A stretch of 39,800 bases of DNA from Candidatus Lachnoclostridium avicola (GTDB taxonomy: Bacteria > Bacillota > Clostridia > Lachnospirales > Lachnospiraceae): NCBI GenBank assembly GCA_019114465.1, contig DXFM01000050.1, positions 1-39,800 on the forward strand. The letters run 5' to 3'. Position 1 is the first letter of the stretch; every line of letters begins with the position of its first letter. Position numbers and translations under genes: made by a program. Positions 22,657 through 31,543 of the stretch are shown one piece after another. Under the pieces are notes generated by a model, which was not told the origin of the DNA, did no database searches, and worked only from the letters and a program-made list of their open reading frames with translations.

Positions 22657-24279
22657 ATGTCAGATACAAACAACAATCAGAACTACCGGTCGGCCCTGAA
22701 AAAGGCCCGGCGGAAGCGAAATAAGAATCAGTATCAGAGATATGCCATGATCGGCGGGGGCGTGCTCATCGTCATCCTGCTGGTCATCGCCGTGATCCTG
22801 GCGGGGAACCGGCCTACATCCGGAGACGGGGTTTCCGGGGAGAGCGGAGACGCTCCCGGAGAGGAGACCACCCTCTCCCCGGAGGCGGCTGAGGCGCAGG
22901 AGAGAGAGCAGGCAGCGGAGGAAGTGATCAGTTCCTACACCAATCTGGGCGTGGTCCAGGTGTCCGGATATCTGAACATCCGGGAGACTCCTGCCTCTGA
23001 CGGAACCATCATCGGAACCATCATGGGAGGCGGAGGCTGCGAGATCCTGGACACCACGGAGGACGGAAGCTGGCACCACATCTCCTCCGGCGGTTTTGAG
23101 GGCTATGTGAGCAGCCAGTATGTGCTCACCGGCGATGAGGCGAAGGCCGCCGTGGCGGATAATATCAAGAAGATGGCCATCATCACCACGGACAGTCTGA
23201 GAGTCCGCACGGAGCCGGTATTTGAGGGCTCCGACAATGTGGTGGGCGCCGTGGCCAGAGACGAGCGCTACGAGGTGCTCTCCGAGGGCGACGGCTGGGT
23301 GGAGATCGAGCAGGGATATATTTCCACCAGCGACGGAAACGCTGAAGTTCGCTACTGCCTCAACGAGGCGCGGAAGCTGGACATGCGCACCATGGCGGTG
23401 AACCAGTACAGCAATCTGCTGGTGTCCAAGGTGACCAATTATCTGAATGTGCGGTCCTCACCCACTCAGGAAAATGGAATGAGCAATGTGATCGGCAAGC
23501 TGCCCAGCCGGGCAGCTGCCGAGATCCTGGAGACTACGGAGGACGGTCAGTGGTATAAGATCAAATCCGGTGCCATCACCGGCTACGTCAGCGCTGACCC
23601 CCAGTACATCGCCACCGGTCAGGAAGCCAGGGATCTGGCCCTGCAGGAGGCCACCCTTATGGCGGTGGTGAAGGTGGATGGCCTGAGAGTCCGCACCGAG
23701 CCGTCCACGGAGAGCAAAATATGGACGCAGCTCTCCATGGAGGAGAAATATCCGGTTCTTGATCAGCTGGACGGTTGGGTGCAGATTGAGCTGGATACGG
23801 GAGAGGACACTGACAACGCCTACATTTCCACCAGGGACAACAACGTGGAAGTGCGCTACGCCCTCCCGGAAGCCATCAAATTCTCACCCCTGGAAGAGCA
23901 GGCCAACGCGGAACTGTCCAGAAGAACCCAGATTGTCAACTATGCCCTTCAGTTTGTGGGAAATCCCTACGTGTGGGGCGGAACCAGCTTGACCAGAGGG
24001 GCGGACTGTTCCGGATTTACCATGAAGGTGATGGAGCATTTCGGTATTTCCCTGCCCCACTACTCCGGTTCCCAGTCAAAAATGGGACGGGCTGTGTCCT
24101 CCAGTGAGATGAGGCCCGGGGACCTGATCTTTTACGCCAACAGCAGCGGCACGGTAAACCATGTGGCCATGTACATCGGCAACGGCCAGATCGTCCACGC
24201 GGCCAGCCGCAGAAGCGGAATCAAGATCTCCACCTGGAATTACCGGCAGCCCAAGACGATTCGGAATGTGATCGATTAG
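22657..24279 (+). CDS. SH3-domain NlpC/P60 peptidoglycan endopeptidase
   Basis: A 540-residue wall hydrolase with a basic cytoplasmic start and one membrane span (about 30-50); no cleavage site is obvious, so it is likely membrane-anchored with the rest outside. A Glu/Ala-rich linker leads to four bacterial SH3 domains marked by NIRETPASDGTIIG, RVRTEPVFEGSDN, NVRSSPTQENGMSN and RVRTEPSTESKIW, each followed by a GWV/GYVS ending. The NlpC/P60 domain covers about 425-540 with C451 (GADCSGF), H502 (NHVAMYIG) and H514 (IVHAAS), the full catalytic triad. Such enzymes cut D-Glu-DAP or related links in stem peptides. GGGAGAG precedes ATG 22657. Confidence 0.94.
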   Translation: MSDTNNNQNYRSALKKARRKRNKNQYQRYAMIGGGVLIVILLVIAVILAGNRPTSGDGVSGESGDAPGEETTLSPEAAEAQEREQAAEEVISSYTNLGVVQVSGYLNIRETPASDGTIIGTIMGGGGCEILDTTEDGSWHHISSGGFEGYVSSQYVLTGDEAKAAVADNIKKMAIITTDSLRVRTEPVFEGSDNVVGAVARDERYEVLSEGDGWVEIEQGYISTSDGNAEVRYCLNEARKLDMRTMAVNQYSNLLVSKVTNYLNVRSSPTQENGMSNVIGKLPSRAAAEILETTEDGQWYKIKSGAITGYVSADPQYIATGQEARDLALQEATLMAVVKVDGLRVRTEPSTESKIWTQLSMEEKYPVLDQLDGWVQIELDTGEDTDNAYISTRDNNVEVRYALPEAIKFSPLEEQANAELSRRTQIVNYALQFVGNPYVWGGTSLTRGADCSGFTMKVMEHFGISLPHYSGSQSKMGRAVSSSEMRPGDLIFYANSSGTVNHVAMYIGNGQIVHAASRRSGIKISTWNYRQPKTIRNVID

Positions 24280-24289
24280 AAACCAGGAG

Positions 24290-24394
24290 CCCGCGCCTGC
24301 GGGAATAAAAAGCTCCTTTCCGCATATCCTAACCACAGCGGAAAGAGGGACAGCCCCTCTTATCCGGCAGGATATGTGCGGAAGGAGCTTTTTT
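24290..24394 (+). promoter_or_regulatory. Terminator/attenuator-like leader that buries the tepA ribosome site
   Basis: The left arm, AAAAAGCTCC-TTTCCGCATATCCT (24307-24330), can pair with AGGATATGTGCGG-AAGGAGCTTTTTT (24369-24394), giving a strong stem and T run. The right arm contains the AAGGAG ribosome site, 7 bases before ATG 24395. An exclusive alternative is CTTTCCGC with GCGGAAAG (8 bp, 24338-24345), and AAGAGGG (24343-24349) can also pair with CCCTCTT (24355-24361). A small stem, CCCGC-GCCT-GCGGG, lies at 24290-24303. It may simply end the NlpC/P60 transcript, or act as a regulated switch. Confidence 0.7.
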
Positions 24395-25132
24395 ATGAGC
24401 GATAAAAAGAAAGAGAAGACAAACAGCGGAAAAGGAGATATGGAGCGGGAGAAGGTGCGCCGGGAAGTGGAGGAGAAGGAGGACGCCAGGCTGGAGGAGT
24501 ACGGGCAGATGACCTTAAACGGCAACGCCGGCAGGCGCAACATCTGTCTTCTCTCCATCATCGGGGAGGTGGAGGGCCACGAAAACCTGCCGGGGAGCAG
24601 CAAGGCCACCAAATACGACCATGTGCTGCCCAAGCTTGCCCAGCTGGAGGACGACGCCCAGGTGGAGGGGCTGCTGGTGCTGCTGAACACCTCCGGGGGA
24701 GATGTGGACGCCGGCTTGGCCATCGCGGAGATGATCGCCTCCCTGTCCATGCCCACAGTGTCTTTGGTCCTGGGAGGGAGTCATTCCATCGGCGTGCCCC
24801 TGGCGGTGGCGGCGGACTACTCCTTTATCGTGCCCACAGGGACCATGATGGTCCATCCCGTGCGGATGACCGGGATGGTGATCGGCACGGAGAGGACCTA
24901 TGAATATTTCGAGATGATCCAGGAGAGGATTTTGAATTTTGTGGCCGGACACGCAAAGATCGCCCACGACCAGTTAAAGCGGCTGATGCACAGCACGGAA
25001 ATGCTCACCAGAGACCTGGGAACGGTTCTGGTGGGAGAGGAGGCCGTGCGGGAGGGACTGATCGACCAGGTGGGGGGAATCCGGGATGCGCTGCAGAAGC
25101 TGTACGCCATGGTGGACAGCAAAAAAAAGTGA
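24395..25132 (+). CDS. tepA: ClpP-class serine protease, TepA-like
   Basis: A 245-residue protein. An in-frame ATG at 24374 exists, but AAGGAG lies 7 bases before ATG 24395, so the protein begins MSDKKKEKTN. After a charged, coiled N-terminus (1-45) comes a ClpP/crotonase fold: LLVLLNTSGGDVDAGLAIAE, the nucleophile in GGSHSIGVPLA (S131) and the histidine in MMVHPVRMTG (H154). These match TepA (YmfB), a cytosolic ClpP relative that in Bacillus lies just before spoIIIE, as it does here; the small ylzJ gene usually between them is missing. TepA was linked to protein export and spore protein handling in Bacillus; its substrates here are unknown. Confidence 0.9.
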   Translation: MSDKKKEKTNSGKGDMEREKVRREVEEKEDARLEEYGQMTLNGNAGRRNICLLSIIGEVEGHENLPGSSKATKYDHVLPKLAQLEDDAQVEGLLVLLNTSGGDVDAGLAIAEMIASLSMPTVSLVLGGSHSIGVPLAVAADYSFIVPTGTMMVHPVRMTGMVIGTERTYEYFEMIQERILNFVAGHAKIAHDQLKRLMHSTEMLTRDLGTVLVGEEAVREGLIDQVGGIRDALQKLYAMVDSKKK

Positions 25133-25137
25133 TACGG

Positions 25138-25166
25138 TTGCATTTTCGGCTGATTTTTTGTATACT
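25138..25166 (+). promoter_or_regulatory. Sigma-A promoter of ftsK/spoIIIE
   Basis: TTGCAT (25138-25143), a 17-base spacer and TATACT (25161-25166), starting a few bases after the tepA stop. Transcription would start near 25173. Confidence 0.75.
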
Positions 25167-25178
25167 GAATGAAACGGG

Positions 25179-25218
25179 CAGCGAAGCTCCGGCAGGCCTA
25201 GGCCGCCGGGCTTTGCTG
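25179..25218 (+). other. Leader hairpin upstream of ftsK/spoIIIE
   Basis: CAGCGAAGCT and GGCTTTGCTG pair (with G.T pairs), continued by CGGC/GCCG and GG/CC with two single-base bulges, about 16 pairs in all. It fills the leader between the predicted transcript start and the AGGAGG at 25224. There is no T run. Confidence 0.6.
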
Positions 25219-25239
25219 ATGTTAGGAGGCATAATTTTA

Positions 25240-28140
25240 GTGGCACAGGCGAAGAAAACGACGAAGACATCTACCGCGAAGGCAAAGACAAAGCGGGGGC
25301 CGGGAAGGCCGCCGAAGAAGAAGGAACCGGAGAGACCGGAATTTTTAGGGTCTGAGATGGTGATTATCGGGACCTTTGCCCTGGCGGTTCTGTTATTTTT
25401 GAGCAATTTCCGTCTCTGCGGCGTTGTGGGAGATTTCCTGCGGAGTCTCCAGCTGGGACTGTTCGGAATGATCGGCTACATACTTCCCCTGGCGCTGTTT
25501 GTGGGGGTCTGTTTTTATTATTCCAACAAAGGAAATCCGGTAGCTGTGGTAAAACTGGGGGCGCTGGCAGCGGCGGCTCTGGTTTTGTGCGCCCTGGGGG
25601 AAGCCCTGTTCGGGGATCCCTTTCAGGCGGGACTGAAGCTGACGGATTTTTACCGCAGCTCCTCAGCCACGGGGCTGGGGGGAGGAATTCTGGGAGGAGC
25701 CATCAGCCACGGCCTGTACAGCCTGGTGGGAAAGGTGGGCACCTACCTGATTCTGCTGGTGCTTCTGGCCATCTCTCTGGTGCTGATCACCGAGCGGTCT
25801 CTGGTGTCCTTTGTGAAGCGAGGCGGGGTGAAGGCTGCCCGGTACGCGAAGGAAGACATGGACCGGAGAAAAGAGGTCTGGGCGGAACGTCAGGAGGAGA
25901 AAAAGCGCCTGCGGGAGGAGCGGATCGTCCGCGGCGTGGATCTGGACTCCACCAAGCTGGAAGAGGAGGACTCTGAGGAAGAGGAGGATCTGGCCGGTCT
26001 GACGGAGGCCATTGAGCGGGGAGCAGGAAAACCGGCGGAGGCGAAGGCCGAGGAGGCCGGACAGAGAGAACACAGGGACGATGTGTTTACCGGCACCATC
26101 GCCTTCCCCCACCAGGCGGAAAAGGATGAGCCCTTCGGGGAGGAGGAGCTGTCTGAAGTGCGCCGGGCAGTCCGGGGCCGGGAGGAACCGGAGGAGGAGA
26201 CGGTCTATTTAAAGAAGGACACCAGGACTTTAGAGGAGATGAACCTGGTGGAGGAGGACTTCAGCCGCAGCGCCGAAGCCCCATCGGAGGATGAGCTTCC
26301 CTGGGATGAGCCGGAAAAGATGGAAGCCGGGACGGCCTTTGAGGAGAGCGTTTCTGAGGAGAATGGTTCCCCTGAGAGCGACGATACCTTTGAGGAGGGC
26401 TTCAGCCCCAGACTTGACCTGAAAGAGGACGGCGGCAGCGGACAGGCACCCCGGGATGGGGACAGCTTTGCGGCCTCTGTGGAGAACGGGGCTTTTGTCT
26501 CCCCGGAGGGAGAGCGCCGGGTGGTGACCGCTTCCGGAAAGGTGATCGAGACGGAGACGGAGCTGCTGCAGAAGCGGATCGAGAAAAAGCGGGCCCAGGC
26601 GGCGGAGACGGCTGACGGAGTCAGCCCGGAGAGCGTGGGAGCGGAGATTGCCAAGAAGGAAGCGGCGGTGAAGAAAGAATATGTGTTCCCGTCTCTGGAG
26701 CTGCTGAAAAAGCCCCCGAGAAGCGCCGCTTTCTCGGAGAACGAATATAAGGAGACGGCGGTGAAGCTTCAGCAGACCCTGCGGAACTTCGGCGTGGGAG
26801 TGACGGTGACAAACATCAGCTGCGGTCCCTCTGTGACCAGGTATGAGCTTCATCCGGAGCAGGGAGTGAAGGTGAGCAAGATCGTGGGACTGGCCGACGA
26901 CATCAAGCTGAGCCTGGCCGCGGCGGATATCCGGATCGAGGCCCCCATTCCGGGAAAATCGGCGGTGGGCATCGAGGTTCCCAACAAGGAGAACAACACG
27001 GTCTACCTGCGGGAGATCCTGGAGTCGGAGGCGTTTAAAAAGCACAAGTCCAAACTGGCCTTTGCCGTGGGCAAGGACATCGGCGGCCAGGTGGTGGTTG
27101 CGGACATCGCAAAGATGCCCCATCTGCTCATCGCCGGAGCCACGGGATCCGGTAAGTCGGTGTGCATCAACACCCTGATCATGAGCGTCATCTATAAGTC
27201 CAGCCCGGAGGATGTGAAGCTGATTATGGTGGATCCGAAGGTGGTGGAGTTAAGTGTTTACAACGGCATTCCCCATCTGCTGATCCCGGTGGTCACCGAT
27301 CCCAAAAAGGCGTCCGGCGCCTTAAACTGGGCGGTGGCGGAGATGATGGACCGCTATGAAAAATTTGCGAAATACAACGTCAGAGATTTAAAGGGATACA
27401 ATGAAAAAGTGGCCAGGACGGAGGACATTGACGATGAGAACAAGCCCCAGAAGCTGCCTCAGATCGTCATCATCATCGACGAGCTTGCGGATCTGATGAT
27501 GGTGGCCCCGGGAGAGGTGGAGGACGCCATCTGCCGTCTGGCCCAGCTGGCCAGGGCGGCGGGCATCCACCTGGTGATCGCCACCCAGCGTCCGTCGGTG
27601 AACGTCATCACCGGTCTGATCAAGGCCAACGTGCCCTCCAGAATCGCCTTCTCCGTTTCTTCCGGAGTGGATTCCAGAACCATCATCGACATGAACGGAG
27701 CGGAGAAGCTGCTGGGAAAGGGAGACATGCTGTTCTATCCCTCCGGATTCCCCAAGCCCCAGCGGGTGCAGGGCGCCTTTGTGTCCGATGAGGAGGTGCA
27801 GCGGGTGGTGGATTTCCTCTCGGAGCAGGGGATGACTACAGACTACAGCGAGGAGATCGTCAGTCAGATTGCCACCGCATCCGCGGCCCAGGCGGCGGGA
27901 GGAGAGTCCAGCCGGGATGAGTATTTCATCCAGGCGGGCCGGTTTATCCTGGAGAAGGAGAAAGCGTCCATCGGCATGCTTCAGCGGATGTTCAAGATCG
28001 GCTTTAACCGGGCGGCCAGGATCATGGATCAGCTGGCGGAGGCCGGCGTGGTCGGTGAGGAGGAAGGCACAAAACCCAGAAAGATTCTGATGACCAAAGA
28101 GGAATTTGAGGAAAAATTCGGCGGCGGTCATCAGTCTTAA
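25240..28140 (+). CDS. ftsK: DNA translocase FtsK/SpoIIIE
   Basis: A 966-residue septal DNA pump that moves chromosomes through the closing division or sporulation septum. The frame is open from 25129, but AGGAGG at 25224-25229 points to GTG 25240 (MAQAKKTTKT), placing the promoter and leader hairpin outside the gene. A basic head (KTKRGPGRPPKKK) precedes four membrane spans (about residues 40-195). A long acidic linker follows (about 230-510, many E/D). The motor has Walker A GATGSGKS (633-640), Walker B IIIDELADLMM (D747, E748) and IHLVIATQRPSVNVITG. The C-terminal winged-helix gamma domain (about 900-966: FKIGFNRAARIMDQLAEAG) reads the DNA polarity sequences. The position after tepA matches spoIIIE; paralogy with a vegetative FtsK cannot be judged here. 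Confidence 0.95.
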   Translation: MAQAKKTTKTSTAKAKTKRGPGRPPKKKEPERPEFLGSEMVIIGTFALAVLLFLSNFRLCGVVGDFLRSLQLGLFGMIGYILPLALFVGVCFYYSNKGNPVAVVKLGALAAAALVLCALGEALFGDPFQAGLKLTDFYRSSSATGLGGGILGGAISHGLYSLVGKVGTYLILLVLLAISLVLITERSLVSFVKRGGVKAARYAKEDMDRRKEVWAERQEEKKRLREERIVRGVDLDSTKLEEEDSEEEEDLAGLTEAIERGAGKPAEAKAEEAGQREHRDDVFTGTIAFPHQAEKDEPFGEEELSEVRRAVRGREEPEEETVYLKKDTRTLEEMNLVEEDFSRSAEAPSEDELPWDEPEKMEAGTAFEESVSEENGSPESDDTFEEGFSPRLDLKEDGGSGQAPRDGDSFAASVENGAFVSPEGERRVVTASGKVIETETELLQKRIEKKRAQAAETADGVSPESVGAEIAKKEAAVKKEYVFPSLELLKKPPRSAAFSENEYKETAVKLQQTLRNFGVGVTVTNISCGPSVTRYELHPEQGVKVSKIVGLADDIKLSLAAADIRIEAPIPGKSAVGIEVPNKENNTVYLREILESEAFKKHKSKLAFAVGKDIGGQVVVADIAKMPHLLIAGATGSGKSVCINTLIMSVIYKSSPEDVKLIMVDPKVVELSVYNGIPHLLIPVVTDPKKASGALNWAVAEMMDRYEKFAKYNVRDLKGYNEKVARTEDIDDENKPQKLPQIVIIIDELADLMMVAPGEVEDAICRLAQLARAAGIHLVIATQRPSVNVITGLIKANVPSRIAFSVSSGVDSRTIIDMNGAEKLLGKGDMLFYPSGFPKPQRVQGAFVSDEEVQRVVDFLSEQGMTTDYSEEIVSQIATASAAQAAGGESSRDEYFIQAGRFILEKEKASIGMLQRMFKIGFNRAARIMDQLAEAGVVGEEEGTKPRKILMTKEEFEEKFGGGHQS

Positions 28141-28181
28141 ATACATAGAGGAGCCATATTCATAAGGAGGTAGAAGCAGGG

Positions 28182-29852
28182 ATGAAAACAGATATTGAGA
28201 TTGCTCAGGAAGCGAAGATGCTGCCCATCAAGGAGGTGGCGGCTGCTTACGGGATCGGGGAGGACGATCTGGAGCTTTACGGAAAGTACAAGGCAAAAAT
28301 CACCGATGAGCTCTGGAATGAGGTGAAAGACCGGAAAGACGGAAAACTGGTGCTGGTGACGGCCATCAACCCCACCCCGGCGGGAGAGGGAAAGACCACC
28401 ACCAGCGTCGGCCTGGGGGACGCCCTTTCCAGACTGGGAAAGAAGACTATGATAGCCCTGCGGGAGCCGTCTCTGGGACCCTGCTTCGGCATTAAAGGAG
28501 GAGCGGCCGGCGGCGGCTACGCCCAGGTGGTGCCCATGGAGGATTTGAATCTTCATTTTACGGGAGATTTCCATGCCATTACCTCCGCCAACAACCTGCT
28601 GGCTGCCCTTCTGGACAACCATATCCAGCAGGGAAATGCCCTGGGCATTGACACCAGACAGATTCTCTGGAAGCGGTGCATGGACATGAACGACCGGGTG
28701 CTGCGCAACATTGTGGTGGGCTTAGGGTCCAAGGCGGACGGCGTGGTGCGGGAAGACCATTTCGTGATCACTGTGGCGTCGGAGATCATGGCCATTCTCT
28801 GTCTGGCGGAGAATATGGAGGATTTAAAGACCCGTCTGGGCAGGATCATTGTGGCCTACAATTACGCCGGAGAGCCGGTGACGGCGGCGGATCTGCATGC
28901 GGTGGGAGCTATGGCGGCCCTGCTGAAGGACGCCTTAAAGCCCAATCTGATCCAGACCCTGGAGCACACCGGAGCTCTGGTTCACGGCGGACCCTTCGCC
29001 AACATCGCCCACGGATGCAACAGCGTGCGGGCTACCAGAACGGCCCTGAAGCTGGCGGACATTGTGGTGACGGAGGCGGGCTTTGGCGCCGATCTGGGAG
29101 CGGAAAAATTCATGGACATCAAGTGCCGCATGGCGGGATTGAAGCCGGATGCGGTGGTGCTGGTGGCCACTGTGCGGGCTTTAAAGTACAACGGCGGCGT
29201 GCCGAAGACAGAGCTGCAGCAGGAGAACCTGGAAGCTCTTGAGAAGGGCATTGTGAACTTGGAAAAGCACATCGAGAACCTGCAGAAATACGGCGTTCCC
29301 GTGGTGGTGACCTTAAATTCCTTCACCAGCGACACAGAGCGGGAGTATGAGTTTGTAAAGAAGTTCTGCGAGGAGAGAGGCTGTGAATTTGCCCTCTCGG
29401 AGGTGTGGGCAAAGGGCGGCGCCGGCGGCGAGGAGCTGGCGAAGAAAGTGATCTCCACCCTGGAGACGAAGGAGAGCCATTTCGCCCCCATTTATCCCGA
29501 CGACATGAGCTTAAAGGACAAGATCGCCACCGTGGCCAGAGAAATCTACGGGGCGGACGGTGTCACCTACGCCCCGGCGGCGGAGAGAGCCTTAAAGCGG
29601 ATCACGGAGATGGGATTTGGAAACGTGCCGGTGTGTATGGCAAAGACCCAGTATTCTCTCTCGGATGACCAGACCAAGCTGGGGCGGCCCACAGGCTTTA
29701 CCATCAATGTAAGGGACGCCTACGTCTCCGCGGGAGCCGGATTCGTGGTGGTGCTGACGGGGGCGATCATGACCATGCCGGGACTGCCGAAGGTGCCGGC
29801 GGCGGAGGGAATCGACGTCACCGACGACGGAGTGATCACCGGCCTGTTCTGA
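28182..29852 (+). CDS. fhs: Formate--tetrahydrofolate ligase
   Basis: A 556-residue cytoplasmic enzyme making 10-formyl-THF from formate, THF and ATP. The length is that of the bacterial single-function enzyme. Marks: [16 protein letters not shown] (P-loop, about 64-79), [21 protein letters not shown] split over residues 88-108, [16 protein letters not shown], and [24 protein letters not shown] lies before ATG 28182, only 41 bases after the ftsK stop, so it may be cotranscribed. It could feed purine and formyl-Met synthesis (fmt lies in this window) or the methyl branch of acetogenesis; no other Wood-Ljungdahl gene is nearby. It is followed by a run of hairpins with no clean terminator. Confidence 0.97.
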   Translation: MKTDIEIAQEAKMLPIKEVAAAYGIGEDDLELYGKYKAKITDELWNEVKDRKDGKLVLVTAINPTPAGEGKTTTSVGLGDALSRLGKKTMIALREPSLGPCFGIKGGAAGGGYAQVVPMEDLNLHFTGDFHAITSANNLLAALLDNHIQQGNALGIDTRQILWKRCMDMNDRVLRNIVVGLGSKADGVVREDHFVITVASEIMAILCLAENMEDLKTRLGRIIVAYNYAGEPVTAADLHAVGAMAALLKDALKPNLIQTLEHTGALVHGGPFANIAHGCNSVRATRTALKLADIVVTEAGFGADLGAEKFMDIKCRMAGLKPDAVVLVATVRALKYNGGVPKTELQQENLEALEKGIVNLEKHIENLQKYGVPVVVTLNSFTSDTEREYEFVKKFCEERGCEFALSEVWAKGGAGGEELAKKVISTLETKESHFAPIYPDDMSLKDKIATVAREIYGADGVTYAPAAERALKRITEMGFGNVPVCMAKTQYSLSDDQTKLGRPTGFTINVRDAYVSAGAGFVVVLTGAIMTMPGLPKVPAAEGIDVTDDGVITGLF

Positions 29853-29860
29853 TGTATTGA

Positions 29861-29996
29861 CCTGTTCTGGCGCGTTCAGACAGGGGAGCATAAACCGGTC
29901 AGGGACGGTTTCCGGCGCGGGCGGACCGCGCCGGGACTGTGCCTGCGTTCACAGATGATCCGGCAGACGGATCTTCTGTGAATGCAGGTACAGTCC
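29861..29996 (+). repeat. Four adjacent hairpins between fhs and murE
   Basis: In order: CCTGTTCTG/CAGACAGG (29861-29884, one bulge); AAACCG/CGGTTT (29892-29911); CCGGCGCGG/CCGCGCCGG (29912-29934, 9 pairs, 5-base loop); and a 22-pair stem, 29934-29955 with 29975-29996, with only two G.T pairs, capped by ATCCG/CGGAT. There is no T run after the last stem and no open frame. The 9-base CCTGTTCTG also occurs at 29842-29850 across the fhs stop. It may be a mobile palindromic unit or a leader of murE. Confidence 0.7.
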
Positions 29997-30058
29997 GCGG
30001 CCCCAGGGGGCAGCGGCATTTGGAATAAAAGAATGAAAAAAAGAACGGAGGGACAATT

Positions 30059-31543
30059 GTGAAATTCAGAGAATGGCTGAAAGATTTGGATTATGAGGTT
30101 TTACAGGGAGATTTGGATACAGAGGCGGAAGATGTGGTGTACGATTCCAGGAAAGCGGTGCCGGGCACGATTTTCGTGTGCCTGAAGGGGACCAGGATCG
30201 ACTCCCACGGTTTTATCGGAGACGTGGCTGCCCAGGGGGTGAAGGCCTTTGTGGTGGAACGGGACGTGGAACTGCCGGAGGGAACCACGGTGGTGAAAGT
30301 GGCCAGTTCCAGACACGCCTTGGCTATGATGTCCGCGGTGCGCTTCGGGAATCCCATCCGGAAGATGATTTCCGTGGGGGTGACGGGCACCAAGGGAAAG
30401 ACCACCGCCACCCACATGATGAAAGCCATCCTGGAGGCGGCAGGAAAAAAGGTGGGCATGATCGGCACCACGGGAGCAGTCATCGGGGATGAGGTTTTCC
30501 CCACCATGAACACTACCCCCGAGTCCTACCAGCTTCAGGAGTATTTTTCCAAAATGGCGGAGGCCGGCTGCGAGTACGTGCTCATGGAGGTGTCCTCCCA
30601 GGGCATCAAGATGCACCGCACCGACGGCCTGGAATTTGACTACGGCGTGTTCACCAACATTACGCCGGACCACATCGGCCCGGACGAGCACGCGGATTTT
30701 GAGGAGTATCTCTACTATAAATCCCGGCTGTTTACCATGTGCCGGACGGGAATCGCCAACCGGGACGACGAGCACTTCGAGGCCATTGTGAAGGACCGCA
30801 CCTGCGGAAAGCTCTACACCTACGGCCGGAAGGAAGGCGGGGAGAAACCGGATTTTTACGGAAGCCGCCTGCGTTTTGTGTCCGAGCCGGGATTTGTGGG
30901 CACGGAGTTTGACCTGGAGGAGAAGGCGACCGGGGCGGTTATGGACCTGCGCCTGGGTCTTCCGGGAGAGTTTAATGTGGACAACGCTCTGGCGGCGGCC
31001 AGCCTGTGCCGGGCCATGGGAATCTCTGAGGACGCGATCCGGGAAGGGCTGGAGCATGTGCGGGTCAACGGCCGGATGGAGATCGCCTACAGTTCAGAAA
31101 AATGTACGGTGATCATTGATTACGCCCACAACGCGGTGAGCATGGAGAGTCTTCTGGAAACTCTCAGGGCCTATCACCCCAAACGCCTGGTGTGCGTGTT
31201 CGGAAGCGGCGGAAACCGTTCCAAGGAACGGCGGTATTCCATGGGAGAGATCGGCGGAAAGATGGCAGACCTGTGCATTCTCACCGCGGACAATTCCCGG
31301 TATGAGAAGACGGAGGATATCATCGCCGACATCCGGAGCCATCTGGAACCCACCGGGGGCGCCTTTGTGGAGATTCCGGACCGGCGGGAGGCCATCTACT
31401 ACAGCCTATCCCACGCCCAGTCCGGGGATATGATTGCCATCATCGGAAAGGGGCATGAGGACTATCAGGAGATCAACGGCGTCCGCACCCATTTCCTGGA
31501 CCGGGAAGTGGTGGAGGAAGCGGTAAAGGAGCTGGGACTGTGA
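30059..31543 (+). CDS. murE: UDP-MurNAc-tripeptide synthetase (MurE)
   Basis: A 494-residue cytoplasmic ligase adding the third amino acid, probably meso-diaminopimelate, to UDP-MurNAc-L-Ala-D-Glu. The start is GTG 30059 after GGAGGG. The N-terminal uracil-binding domain has VVYDSRKAVPGTIFVCLKG; the ATP loop is GVTGTKGKTTATHMM (about 108-122); the centre has NTTPESYQLQEYF, MEVSSQGIKMHRT and TNITPDHIGPDEH; the C-terminal domain has IIDYAHNAVSME. The residue pocket that sets the amino-acid choice reads DNSR (411-414) where DAP enzymes usually read DNPR; the DAP-binding Arg is kept, the Pro is not. The murF start overlaps its stop (GTGA). Confidence 0.95.
   Translation: MKFREWLKDLDYEVLQGDLDTEAEDVVYDSRKAVPGTIFVCLKGTRIDSHGFIGDVAAQGVKAFVVERDVELPEGTTVVKVASSRHALAMMSAVRFGNPIRKMISVGVTGTKGKTTATHMMKAILEAAGKKVGMIGTTGAVIGDEVFPTMNTTPESYQLQEYFSKMAEAGCEYVLMEVSSQGIKMHRTDGLEFDYGVFTNITPDHIGPDEHADFEEYLYYKSRLFTMCRTGIANRDDEHFEAIVKDRTCGKLYTYGRKEGGEKPDFYGSRLRFVSEPGFVGTEFDLEEKATGAVMDLRLGLPGEFNVDNALAAASLCRAMGISEDAIREGLEHVRVNGRMEIAYSSEKCTVIIDYAHNAVSMESLLETLRAYHPKRLVCVFGSGGNRSKERRYSMGEIGGKMADLCILTADNSRYEKTEDIIADIRSHLEPTGGAFVEIPDRREAIYYSLSHAQSGDMIAIIGKGHEDYQEINGVRTHFLDREVVEEAVKELGL

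Noticed and set aside
24374..24394. Upstream ATG for tepA at 24374
   Set aside because: It lies in the hairpin arm, has no ribosome site, and AAGGAG is placed for ATG 24395.
28141..28181. THF riboswitch before fhs
   Set aside because: Only 41 bases separate ftsK and fhs, too short for the known THF aptamer, and no such fold is seen.
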